Assembly (NCBI GenBank): GCA_030246985.1
Contig: CP107246.1
Location: 1,738,282-1,802,281, forward strand
Length of the DNA stretch: 64,000 bases
Source of the DNA: Candidatus Nitricoxidivorans perseverans
GTDB taxonomy: Bacteria; Pseudomonadota; Gammaproteobacteria; Burkholderiales; Rhodocyclaceae
Reading direction: 5' to 3'
Part shown: one piece after another, positions 35,885 through 43,408 of the stretch
How positions within the stretch are numbered: position 1 is the first letter of the stretch
Layout of the letters: each line of letters opens with the position of its first letter
The notes under the pieces: model-generated
What the model saw: only the letters and a program-made list of their open reading frames with translations
What the model was told of the DNA's origin: nothing
The model's database searches: none
Made by a program: the position numbers and the translations under genes

Positions 35885-36606
35885 GGCTCGCCCCCCTGCG
35901 GGTTGAAGAGGTAGCCCTCGCCGCGAATGGTGCGGATATAAGCCGGCGCGGCGGGATCGGCCTCGATCTTGCGCCGCAGCCGCGTGACCCGGATGTCGAC
36001 GCTGCGATCGAAGGGATCGCGGTCGAACCCCCGGATCAGGCTGACGATGTCGTCGCGCGAAAGCACCCGGTTCGGCCGTTCGACGAAAACGCGCAACAGG
36101 TCGAACTCGGCGCCGGTCAACGGAACCTCGCTGCCCTCGCGCAGCAGCCGGTGCGCGGCCAGGTCGAGTCGATACGGCCCGAAGCGGCGCTCCCCGCCGG
36201 CGAACTCCGCGGGCGCCGCGGAGCGGGCGCGGCGCAGCAACGCCCGCAGGCGCGCCAGCAGTTCGCGCGGACTGAAAGGCTTGGCCAGATAGTCGTCGGC
36301 CCCCACCTCCAGGCCGACGACGCGGTCGATCTCCTCGCCGCGCGCGGAAAGCATCAGGATCGGCAACGCGGCGCGGGCGGCATCGCCGCGCAACCGCCGG
36401 GCGAGGCTCAGGCCGTCCTCGCCGGGCAGCATCAGGTCGAGCACGACGGCATCGGGCGGCCCGCCCGACAGCGCGCGCAGCATCGCCGCGCCGTCGCCGA
36501 CGGCCTCCACCGCGAAACCGTTGGCGCCCAGATACTCGGCAAGAAGGTCGCGCAAGGCGGGATCGTCGTCGACGACCAGGATGCGCGGCGTGTCGGAAAT
36601 GCTCAT
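35881..36606 (-). CDS. OmpR-family response regulator
   Basis: 241 residues from ATG 36606 (the frame extends 16 codons further, without a ribosome site). Receiver domain with 'VVDDDPAL', acceptor Asp in 'VVLDLMLPGEDG' and Lys in 'YLAKPFSPREL'; C-terminal winged helix with 'PLTGAEFDLLRVFVERPNRVLSRDDIV' and 'RSVDIRVTRLRRKIE...IRTIRGEGYLF'. It heads the operon regulator-kinase-HlyD-permease-ATPase and most likely autoregulates. Paired GAAAC repeats about 45 bases upstream are candidate binding sites. Confidence 0.93.
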   Translation of the reverse strand: MSISDTPRILVVDDDPALRDLLAEYLGANGFAVEAVGDGAAMLRALSGGPPDAVVLDLMLPGEDGLSLARRLRGDAARAALPILMLSARGEEIDRVVGLEVGADDYLAKPFSPRELLARLRALLRRARSAAPAEFAGGERRFGPYRLDLAAHRLLREGSEVPLTGAEFDLLRVFVERPNRVLSRDDIVSLIRGFDRDPFDRSVDIRVTRLRRKIEADPAAPAYIRTIRGEGYLFNPQGGEP

Positions 36607-36647
36607 GGCCGCAGTGTAGCGCGCCGCATCCGCGCGCCTTCGCCGCG

Positions 36648-36662
36648 GAAACAAACTGAAAC
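36648..36662. promoter_or_regulatory. Direct GAAAC repeats before the response-regulator operon
   Basis: GAAAC at 36648-36652 and again at 36658-36662, start to start ten bases, one helical turn apart as preferred by OmpR/PhoB-type dimers. They lie 42 bases upstream of the regulator ATG. Two short repeats alone are weak evidence. Confidence 0.3.
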
Positions 36663-36752
36663 GTTGCGATACCGGAGGGACACGGCGGCGTTACCGGCCG
36701 CGACGATGATGCGTCCGTCGAATCCCGACGATGAAAAACACAGGAGAAAACG

Positions 36753-36974
36753 ATGAAAGCAGCACGGTACTTCAGATTCACCCTGGCCAGCGTGGCCGAA
36801 GCGGCGGCGGGCAGGGCGGCGGACGCATGGGCGGCGGTGGAGATGGGAGTAGCGGCAGGGGCTTGCCGCACGCGGAAGCCAACGCCATCAGGGAGGCCGC
36901 GCGCTCCACGACATCGGCAAGATCGGCATTCCGGACGCCATCCTCACCAAGCCCGCCCGGCTGTCCTTCCATGA
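36753..36974 (+). pseudogene. Small broken reading frame with a good ribosome site
   Basis: AGGAGAAAACG precedes an ATG that opens MKAARYFRFTLASVAEAAAG, which looks like the start of an exported protein. The frame then turns into Arg/Pro-rich sequence without any pattern. In the +1 frame from about 36800 it instead reads a Gly-rich stretch ('GGGQGGGRMGGGGDGSSGRG') like a small secreted protein. I read this as a frameshifted remnant of a Gly-rich secreted protein similar in style to the gene at 37022. No function is proposed. Confidence 0.4.
36898..36969 (+). pseudogene. Fragment of an HD-GYP domain gene
   Basis: In the third plus-strand frame a 24-codon island reads RALHDIGKIGIPDAILTKPARLS, the catalytic HD motif region of HD-GYP cyclic-di-GMP phosphodiesterases (HDIGKIGIPD.IL.KP..L). 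Flanking codons in that frame show no further homology and there is no start. It is a scar of a deleted or recombined gene, lying inside the broken Gly-rich frame. Confidence 0.6.
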
Positions 36975-37021
36975 TGATGCAGGACATGGGCCGGATACAG
37001 TGCCCCGAAAGAACTCACGCC

Positions 37022-37339
37022 ATGCACAAGCCGCTCTCCCGATCCGTCACCCTGGCCGCATTCCTGGCCCTCTGCGCGCCCGCCGGTGCGCAGCAGGGCG
37101 GGAAGGCGGCCGGCGCCGGAGGGGGAACCAACCATCCGCTCAACCTTTCCCTGCCGGACATGAATAGTGCCGGCGCCCGGAATCCTGGACGCGGGCAGGG
37201 CATGCATGGGCAGGACGGAAGCGGTTCCATGCCCTACGGCGCCGGTTATGAAGCACGCCAGCGCAGCAGTGGTGGCGGAAGCGGCGGCCTGGGCGGCTTC
37301 AGAAGGACAACAGCATTCGGCGCACTCCGAGTGCAATAA
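37022..37339 (+). CDS. Small secreted Gly-rich protein
   Basis: 105 residues. Signal peptide MHKPLSRSVTLAAFLALCAPAGA, then a low-complexity Gly/Ser/Met/Asn mature part ('GGTNHPLNLSLPDMNSAGARNPGRGQGMHGQDGSGSMPYG'). No Cys and few His in the mature chain. The last 41 bases overlap, in convergent orientation, the 3' end of the SafE/CcdA-like gene. I do not recognise a family. It lies in a degraded patch, so it could itself be decaying; the signal peptide suggests it was at least recently functional. Confidence 0.5.
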   Translation: MHKPLSRSVTLAAFLALCAPAGAQQGGKAAGAGGGTNHPLNLSLPDMNSAGARNPGRGQGMHGQDGSGSMPYGAGYEARQRSSGGGSGGLGGFRRTTAFGALRVQ

Positions 37340-37976
37340 GCACCGCCGCCGCGCTCCAGGTCAGCCAGCGCGCCAGCCAGGCGCGGCCGGCCCGAAGTTC
37401 GCGTCCCAGCCGGCCGGCCAGCGGCACGAGTACCAGAATGGGCGTCATCGCCGCGCCCAGGCCGAAAGCGAAGCCGTAGGCCGCGCCTTGCGCCGGGCTG
37501 CCGGCCTGCGCGGCGAGCGCCAGCAGCGAGGCGAGCGGCATGCAGGGCGTGAGCGACAGAGCGGCCCCCAGGAACAGCGGCGGCAGACTGTCATGCCGTC
37601 GATGGAGGCGCACCGGCGCAACCGGCGACAGCGAGGCGGCCTTGCATCCGGGGCTCGCCGGCCGCGCCAGCAGCCAGAGGCCGGCGAGGATGCTGGCCGC
37701 GCCGATGACGCCGTTGCCCCAGGCGCCGCCCAGCGCCTTCGCCAAACCCAGTCCGGCGGCGCCGGCCAGCGCCGCCAGCAGGGTGTAGGTGGCCATCCGC
37801 CCGGCGAGGAACACGCCGGCATGCAGGAAGGCTTCCCGCTGCCCGCTGGCGCGTCCCAGCGCCCAGGTGCCCATGAAGGGCAGGCAGGTGACGGTGCAGG
37901 CGGTCATGCCCATCGACACGCCCAGGAGCCAGATGGTGCCCAGCGTCACCTGGCCGGCGGCGAGTTCTTCAGGCAT
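37299..37976 (-). CDS. Small SafE/CcdA-like membrane protein
   Basis: 225 residues with six predicted helices. The first helix carries 'MGMTACTVTCLPFMGTWALG' and the fourth 'ALSLTPCMPLASLLALA', giving the CxxxC and PC pairs that resemble DsbD/CcdA-type thiol carriers or the 'sulfite exporter TauE/SafE' group often seen in copper loci. It could move reducing equivalents or a metal ion across the inner membrane. It is the last gene of the second receptor operon, overlapping the polyferredoxin gene by eight bases. Exact activity is unknown. Confidence 0.75.
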   Translation of the reverse strand: MPEELAAGQVTLGTIWLLGVSMGMTACTVTCLPFMGTWALGRASGQREAFLHAGVFLAGRMATYTLLAALAGAAGLGLAKALGGAWGNGVIGAASILAGLWLLARPASPGCKAASLSPVAPVRLHRRHDSLPPLFLGAALSLTPCMPLASLLALAAQAGSPAQGAAYGFAFGLGAAMTPILVLVPLAGRLGRELRAGRAWLARWLTWSAAAVLIALGVRRMLLSF

Positions 37977-39021
37977 CGGCTTGCCGCGTCTTGACGAGCT
38001 TCACGGGCTTGACCGTGCCGTCCGGCAGTTCGGCCTTGACCTTGTCCTTGTAGTACTCGCGGCTCGACGAAAACAGCGCGAACGGCCCCCACTTGAGCTT
38101 GATGACGCCGTCCTGCGGGCAATATTCGGCGCAGCGGCCGCAGAGGGTGCAATCCTCATGGTAGGCCTTGCGACCGCTCTCCTTCGCGATCTCCGGAATG
38201 TCCATCGGACAGGCTTCGGTGCAGACGCCGCATTTTTCGCAGTTCTCGTGGGGCGTCTTGGAAAGGCGCATCGGCGACAGCCGCTGGAACAGCGCGTTGA
38301 AGGACAGCAGCGGACAGATGCGGCAGAACGGCTGGCGAACCGCCAGCGCGCCGACCAGCGTGAAGCCGATCAGCAGGTTGGCCACGGCGCCCAGGCCGAA
38401 GCTCCAGTTGTCGCCGAGGCGCAGGGCGAGCTGCTCCGTGTTGCCGGTGAGCAGCGTGCTGGCGACCCGCGAGGGGCAGATGTCGCAATAGGGATTGCCC
38501 AGGGAATGGGGCGTCACGCCGAGCCCCGTCAGGAGCGGCAGCAGGAACACCAGGCCCAGGAGCAGCAGCCACTTGACCGGCCGCACGCGTTTCACTTCGC
38601 CAAGATCGCCCTTCTCGAACCGCCGCAGGCCCAGGCCGAAGCGCCGGCCGACCTTGCCGATCCACTCCTGCAGGGTGCCGAGCGGGCAGACCCAGCCGCA
38701 GAAGGTCTTGCCGATGACGAAGAAGAAGGCGAAAAAGGTCAGGAACGTCATCAAGAGCGGCAGCACCATCTGGAAGGTGAGTTGCTGCGCCCGGACCATG
38801 GCCTCGCCGATGCGGTGGTGAAGCTGGTGCTGGGTCGGCACCAGCACGCAATAGCCGCCGTTCTGCATGTCGTAGGCGCAGGACAGCGCGGGCAGCGCGC
38901 CGGAGATTTTCTCGGCCGAGTAATGCCCGACGACGACGCTGCCATAGACGGTCAGAAACAGCATGAGCACCTGGATCACGAAACGGAATCCGGAAAGCGT
39001 TGGGAAAAGGTTCTTAAGCAT
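37969..39021 (-). CDS. Membrane polyferredoxin (NapH/CcoG/NosR-C-terminal type)
   Basis: 350 residues from ATG 39021. Four or five helices; cysteine motifs 'CGWVCPLG' (about 105), 'YCDICPS' (about 175) and 'CRICPLLSF' (about 230), then two [4Fe-4S] clusters 'CEKCGVCTEACP' and 'CTLCGRCAEYCP' on the cytoplasmic side. Such proteins pass electrons across the inner membrane. In a TonB-receptor operon the simple idea is reduction of an imported metal or metal complex. It overlaps the DUF4198-like gene by eight bases. It is not NapH itself, as no nap genes are near. Confidence 0.82.
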   Translation of the reverse strand: MLKNLFPTLSGFRFVIQVLMLFLTVYGSVVVGHYSAEKISGALPALSCAYDMQNGGYCVLVPTQHQLHHRIGEAMVRAQQLTFQMVLPLLMTFLTFFAFFFVIGKTFCGWVCPLGTLQEWIGKVGRRFGLGLRRFEKGDLGEVKRVRPVKWLLLLGLVFLLPLLTGLGVTPHSLGNPYCDICPSRVASTLLTGNTEQLALRLGDNWSFGLGAVANLLIGFTLVGALAVRQPFCRICPLLSFNALFQRLSPMRLSKTPHENCEKCGVCTEACPMDIPEIAKESGRKAYHEDCTLCGRCAEYCPQDGVIKLKWGPFALFSSSREYYKDKVKAELPDGTVKPVKLVKTRQADA

Positions 39022-39937
39022 TGTGGGCTCCTTCGCCGCCGTTGCTGTTGGAGCGCCGCCGAAGCAGCGGCGTCGCCGCGACCATGCCGAGCGCGCCGAA
39101 GACGGCGCCCCAGGCGAGGCTGCGGTTGCGGTCGGCGTCCTGCCCATAGACGTAATTGAAGGCGGTCAGGTAGCGCCGACCGCCTTCTTCCTTCTCGGTG
39201 GACAGCACGAACTTCGCGCGACGCGGGCCGTGACCGTCGTCCCCGGCGCCTTGGGCCGGCTTGAAGTCCCGCGGGAAGACCACCGTGGCGCGGCCGGCGG
39301 CGTCGGTCAGGACGGTGGAGCGGCTGCCGAACTCGGTTTCCAGAGTCAGCGGCTGGCTGGCGACGGGCACGCCGTTCATGCGGACGAGAAAGCGCCACTT
39401 CTCGCTTTCCCGGTAGCCGCTGTGCTCCCGTGGCAGGGGCTCGGGCACGATCTCAAGCTCGTGCTTCGCTTCCTTGAGCAGGTCCGTCGGCGCCTTGCCG
39501 GGGTTCGGGAAGTACCAGGTTGTGGACGCGACGCGCACCCCGGCCTCCGACTCGCTGCGGGCGACCGCCCAATGGTAGTTGCCGATCTTGGGCGCGGCCG
39601 CTTCGATCCGCGCCCCTTCCGGCCCGACCGGATAGGCGACGCGCCTGCGTTCGGCGGGGCCGTCGGCGGCCATGACCAGAACCTCGGCGGCATCGATGCC
39701 CATGGGGCGCAAGACTGCAGCGGAACGGTCGCCGCTCCGGTTCATGGCGGGCGCCAGAAGCGGCTGCCGGGTCCATTCGCGGTTGCCGCCGGGCCGCTGG
39801 CCGGCCGGCTTCGCCGCCTCCGGGACGGTTGCGGCCCCATGAGCCCCATGGTCCGCGTGCTGTTGGGCGAACGCCGGCGCAAGGGCCAGCAGCGCCGGCA
39901 CGGCGATCGCCATGGAGAGGTGGTTCATGTGACTCAT
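39014..39937 (-). CDS. DUF4198-like periplasmic protein with C-terminal anchor
   Basis: 307 residues. Signal peptide (LSMAIAVPALLALAPAFA), then a His-rich mature start (QQHADHGAHGA), an Ig-like beta domain with 'VRMNGVPVASQPLTLETEFG...VLTDAAGRATVVFPRDFKPA', and a C-terminal helix 'LAWGAVFGALGMVAATPLL'. DUF4198 proteins are often found beside nickel/cobalt (NikK-like) or TonB uptake genes. Likely a periplasmic metal-relay protein anchored in the inner membrane. It begins ten bases after the receptor stop. Confidence 0.75.
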   Translation of the reverse strand: MSHMNHLSMAIAVPALLALAPAFAQQHADHGAHGAATVPEAAKPAGQRPGGNREWTRQPLLAPAMNRSGDRSAAVLRPMGIDAAEVLVMAADGPAERRRVAYPVGPEGARIEAAAPKIGNYHWAVARSESEAGVRVASTTWYFPNPGKAPTDLLKEAKHELEIVPEPLPREHSGYRESEKWRFLVRMNGVPVASQPLTLETEFGSRSTVLTDAAGRATVVFPRDFKPAQGAGDDGHGPRRAKFVLSTEKEEGGRRYLTAFNYVYGQDADRNRSLAWGAVFGALGMVAATPLLRRRSNSNGGEGAHNA

Positions 39938-39947
39938 CGCGTCCTCC

Positions 39948-42278
39948 TTAGAAATTGGCCGTCAAACCGACCGTCCAGTTGCGCGGTTTCCCCACGACGA
40001 TCGAGAGATCCTCGGCGTTGTAAACCCCGTCGTAGGCGCCGGTGACGTAGTGCGATGCGTCGTTGGTGCCGCGCGCGGCGGACCAGTAACGCTTGTCGAA
40101 CAGGTTGTTCACCCGCATGAACAGCGACCATTTGGCGCCGAGGAAGCCGGCTTCGCGGATGTCGTAATTGGCCGCCAGGTTGAACAGTGTGCGGCCGGCC
40201 CACTTTTCCTGGTTGATCTCGTCGGCCCACGACCAGGACTTCGCGTCCATTTCCAGCGCAAGACGGAAGCGGTCGCCGGGCTGCCAGCCGAAGGTCGTGT
40301 TCAACTGATGGCGAGGGACGCGCGGGACGTCGTTGCCAGCGACGTTGTAGAGGACGAGCCGGCAGGCCGTGCTCGACGGCGTGTTGGTGTAATTGCACGC
40401 CCCTGGGCCGCCCGCGTAGGAGTTGCCCAGCGTCAGATTGAAGTTGTCATACCTCGTGAATTTCGCCTGGATGTAGCTGTAGGCCGCGTCGAGCGTAAAC
40501 GTCCGCTTGCGGTCGGTCTTCAGCGAGAGCTCGATGCCGCGGTTGCGGACGCCGCCGATGTTGTCGTACATCTGCTGGGCCGTCGAGGTGCTGGTGCTGT
40601 ACTGGCCGTTCGTCGCAAGGATGAAGTCCTTGCGCTCGATCTGGAACGCGGCCGCCTCCACCTCGGCGGCAATGCCTCCGATCTCGGTCCTCGCCCGCAC
40701 GCCCAGTTCAAGATTCAGCGCCTTCTCCGGCTTCAGATTCTCGTTGTTGAGCGTCTTGCCGCCGGTGGGCGACAAGCTGCCGTTGTAGAGCTGGTCGGCC
40801 GTGGGCGCGCGAAAACCGGTCGAGAGGTTGCCGAACAGGTCCGTGCCATCATTAACCGCGTAGTTCGCGCCGCCGCGCCAAGAGGCGGCGCCGAACGACT
40901 TGCTGCGACTGAAGGGCGTCGTGACCTCGTTGGTCCTGCCGGAAGTGAAATCGAGCCCGATGGCGTCGTAGCGACCGTTGAGGGTCAGCGTCCATTGCGG
41001 CGTCGCCAGAAACTTGAACTCGCCGTAGAGGGCGCTGATCGCCTCGTCTGTCGTATTGTCGGTCATCACGGTGCCGGCGGTCACCAGGGAAGCGCCGCCG
41101 AAGCAGTCGATCGGAGCGCTCGTGTCCGTCCTCGAACAGTAATCGACCTTGGCGGTGTTGAAGTTCTTATAGCGGTTGCGCCGCAGGTCGAGGCCGCCCA
41201 GCCAGCCGACGTCGCCGGCGCTTGTCCGCCATTCCGCCTTGACGCCGCGCTGCACCTGATCGTAGTCGTTGAGCGTCGTATAGAGCTCCTGGGCGCCCGG
41301 CGTCGAATCGCTGATGGTCGTTCCTGTTGCGCTGTTCCGTTGCGGCGCCGACCAGAAGGAGGTGCGGTCCTGGTATTCGTAGGCGGTGGCCAGGATGTTG
41401 CTGCGTTCCGTCAAGTCGTTGGAATAGGTCATGTGGAACTTCTGGAGATTGACGTCGTACTTGCGGGTGTAGTCCCGGCCGACCGTGCCCATGGGGTCAA
41501 GCGCCGCCTGGGTGGCGCCCTTGACCGAGCCGTGCTTGTCCTTCATCCGGTCGGATTGTTCGAAGCCGAAGGTCAGGTCGGACGCATCGGTGAGAAACAT
41601 GCGCAGATTGCCGTCGATGTAGTCGGTCTTGTAGCCCGACTGCCAGTAGTAGTCCTCGCTCTGGCGATGGGTGGCCTGAATGTGGCCCGTACCCCAGTCG
41701 GAGGCGAAGCCGGCCCGGACCTGCTGGCGGTTGTAGCCCCATGCGCCCTCGTCGGCCGACACCGTGACGCCCCTGTACTTCGCGCCCCGCTTGGTGGTGA
41801 CGATGACGGCGCCGGTCAGGGCGTCGTCCCCGAACAGGTAGGAGGCGCCGCCCTTGATGACCTTGATGGATTCGATGTTGTCCAGGTCGACGTTGACCTT
41901 GCCCGTGCGCTCGAACACCGGTACGCCGTCGATGACGATGGCCACGCCCGGCTTCTCGCCCATGTATCGCTGGTTCTCGATGCCGCGCAGCTTGATCTTG
42001 ATTTCGTCGCCCGACGAGAGGTCGGCCGTCACGCCGGGGATCGACCGAAGCAAGTCGATCATGTTTTCCGGACGCTTCTCGTCCACCGTCTTGCCGCTGA
42101 TGTCGTGAATGCTCGACGGCTCCGAGCGCTTGGACGTGAAACGGTCGTCGATGGTGGTGGAGGTGACGACCACCTCCTTGAGCACCGTTTCCTGGCCAAA
42201 GGCCGTCGCTGCCGGAAGAAAGACCAGCAGCGAGGCTAAAGGGCGTAGATTGCGGGCTTTGCGGTTGAGAATGGACAT
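39948..42278 (-). CDS. TonB-dependent outer-membrane receptor, second locus
   Basis: 776 residues. Signal peptide (to about residue 28, 'ATAFG'), TonB box 'LKEVVVTST', plug with 'NMIDLLRSIPGVTADLSSGDEIKIKLRGIENQRYMG' and 'VDLDNIESIKVIKGGASYLFGDDALTGAVIVTTKRG', and a barrel ending 'NWTVGLTANF'. One Cys pair in an extracellular loop ('DYCSRTDTSAPIDCFGG') and another ('GACNYTNTPSSTACRLV') are probably disulfides. No TonB genes are in this operon, so it may use the TonB-ExbBD of the first locus. The ligand is unknown; partner genes point to a transition metal. Confidence 0.9.
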   Translation of the reverse strand: MSILNRKARNLRPLASLLVFLPAATAFGQETVLKEVVVTSTTIDDRFTSKRSEPSSIHDISGKTVDEKRPENMIDLLRSIPGVTADLSSGDEIKIKLRGIENQRYMGEKPGVAIVIDGVPVFERTGKVNVDLDNIESIKVIKGGASYLFGDDALTGAVIVTTKRGAKYRGVTVSADEGAWGYNRQQVRAGFASDWGTGHIQATHRQSEDYYWQSGYKTDYIDGNLRMFLTDASDLTFGFEQSDRMKDKHGSVKGATQAALDPMGTVGRDYTRKYDVNLQKFHMTYSNDLTERSNILATAYEYQDRTSFWSAPQRNSATGTTISDSTPGAQELYTTLNDYDQVQRGVKAEWRTSAGDVGWLGGLDLRRNRYKNFNTAKVDYCSRTDTSAPIDCFGGASLVTAGTVMTDNTTDEAISALYGEFKFLATPQWTLTLNGRYDAIGLDFTSGRTNEVTTPFSRSKSFGAASWRGGANYAVNDGTDLFGNLSTGFRAPTADQLYNGSLSPTGGKTLNNENLKPEKALNLELGVRARTEIGGIAAEVEAAAFQIERKDFILATNGQYSTSTSTAQQMYDNIGGVRNRGIELSLKTDRKRTFTLDAAYSYIQAKFTRYDNFNLTLGNSYAGGPGACNYTNTPSSTACRLVLYNVAGNDVPRVPRHQLNTTFGWQPGDRFRLALEMDAKSWSWADEINQEKWAGRTLFNLAANYDIREAGFLGAKWSLFMRVNNLFDKRYWSAARGTNDASHYVTGAYDGVYNAEDLSIVVGKPRNWTVGLTANF

Positions 42279-42322
42279 TTGCGTGTTCCTTCAAACTAAG
42301 AATGTCGTGCGGCCGGAATTCC

Positions 42323-42428
42323 TATATCTTTCGATATGTGTCGCGACGCATTCTGCAATAGTCCAACCCTTTGATTCCGCGACAAATCGCCGCATGCGGC
42401 AACCTGTCGCATGCGGCCGCGTTTTGCA
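42323..42428. promoter_or_regulatory. Operator region B: tandem 17-bp inverted repeats before the second receptor operon
   Basis: Three abutting 17-base units match operator A: CGCGACAAATCGCCGCA (42378-42394), TGCGGCAACCTGTCGCA (42395-42411) and a degenerate TGCGGCCGCGTTTTGCA (42412-42428). Closer to the gene is ATATC-TTTC-GATAT (42323-42336), followed by TGTCGCGACGCA. The block ends about 100 bases before the receptor ATG. The divergent rpoH gene starts about 100 bases on the other side and has its own CIRCE element. Confidence 0.7.
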
Positions 42429-42474
42429 ATCCGGCGAATTGCATACTGTTTTTGTCGGGAACTTTGTGGCAGAC

Positions 42475-42501
42475 TTGGCACTCGCATTAGACGAGTGCTA
42501 A
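42475..42501. promoter_or_regulatory. CIRCE element (HrcA operator) before rpoH
   Basis: TTGGCACTC-N9-GAGTGCTAA differs from the CIRCE consensus TTAGCACTC-N9-GAGTGCTAA at one base. It lies 24 bases before the rpoH ATG, so HrcA would repress rpoH until heat shock. HrcA control of rpoH is known among betaproteobacteria. Confidence 0.9.
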
Positions 42502-42525
42502 CATTGGCCAGAAGGAGGACGTGCC

Positions 42526-43404
42526 ATGACCCATGCCCTGACCCTTGCCCACTTTCAAGTCCCATCGACCGCCGGCAGCCTGGACGCCTACATCCAGGCG
42601 GCGAACCGCGTGCCGATGCTTTCCGAGGCGGAAGAGTTGGCGCTTGCCCGCCGGTTCCGTGACGAGGATGACCTCGACGCCGCGCGGCAGTTGGTGCTTT
42701 CCCATCTCCGCTTGGTGATCGCCGTCGCCCGCGGCTACCTTGGCTACGGCTTGCCGCATGCCGACCTGATCCAGGAAGGCAACATCGGCCTCATGAAGGC
42801 CGTCAAGCGGTTCGACCCGGAGCGCGGCGTGCGGCTGGTGTCGTTCGCCATGCACTGGATCAAGGCCGAGATCCACGAGTACGTCCTGAGAAACTGGCGG
42901 CTGGTGAAGATCGCCACCACGAAGGCCCAGCGCAAGCTGTTCTTCAACCTGCGCAGCATGAAGAAGGGCTTCAACACGCTGGGCGCCGAGGAAGTCGGGG
43001 CCATCGCCAGGACGCTGGGCGTCAAGCCGGAAGAGGTCGTGGAGATGGAAACGCGGTTCGGCGGCGCCGATGTTTCCCTGGAGCCGACCGTCGACGAAAG
43101 TGATGGCGAGGAGCGTTTCGCCCCCATCGCCTATCTCGCCGCCGACGCGGGCGCCGAGCCCTCCGCGCAACTGGAGCGCAAGCAGCGCGACCGGCTTCAG
43201 GACGAAGGTCTACGCACCGCGCTGACCGGGCTGGACGACCGCAGCCGCGCGATCATCCTGCGCCGCTGGCTGGTCGAGGACGGCGAGGAAGCCGCGACTC
43301 TCCACGAACTGGCCGCCGAATACGGCGTCTCCGCCGAGCGCATCCGCCAGATCGAGGCCAAGGCCATGCAGAAGATGAGGGGCGTGCTGGCCGAACGGAT
43401 GTAG
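42526..43404 (+). CDS. rpoH: Heat-shock sigma factor RpoH (sigma-32)
   Basis: 292 residues. Region 2 'HLRLVIAVARGYLGYGLPHADLIQEGNIGLMKAVKRFDPERG', the RpoH box 'QRKLFFNLR' (about residue 145) that marks sigma-32, and region 4 helix-turn-helix 'TLHELAAEYGVSAERIRQIEAKAMQKMR'. AGGAGGACGTGCC precedes the ATG. It directs polymerase to chaperone and protease genes. The CIRCE element upstream adds repression by HrcA. It ends four bases before the convergent mpl stop. Confidence 0.97.
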   Translation: MTHALTLAHFQVPSTAGSLDAYIQAANRVPMLSEAEELALARRFRDEDDLDAARQLVLSHLRLVIAVARGYLGYGLPHADLIQEGNIGLMKAVKRFDPERGVRLVSFAMHWIKAEIHEYVLRNWRLVKIATTKAQRKLFFNLRSMKKGFNTLGAEEVGAIARTLGVKPEEVVEMETRFGGADVSLEPTVDESDGEERFAPIAYLAADAGAEPSAQLERKQRDRLQDEGLRTALTGLDDRSRAIILRRWLVEDGEEAATLHELAAEYGVSAERIRQIEAKAMQKMRGVLAERM

Positions 43405-43408
43405 GGCG

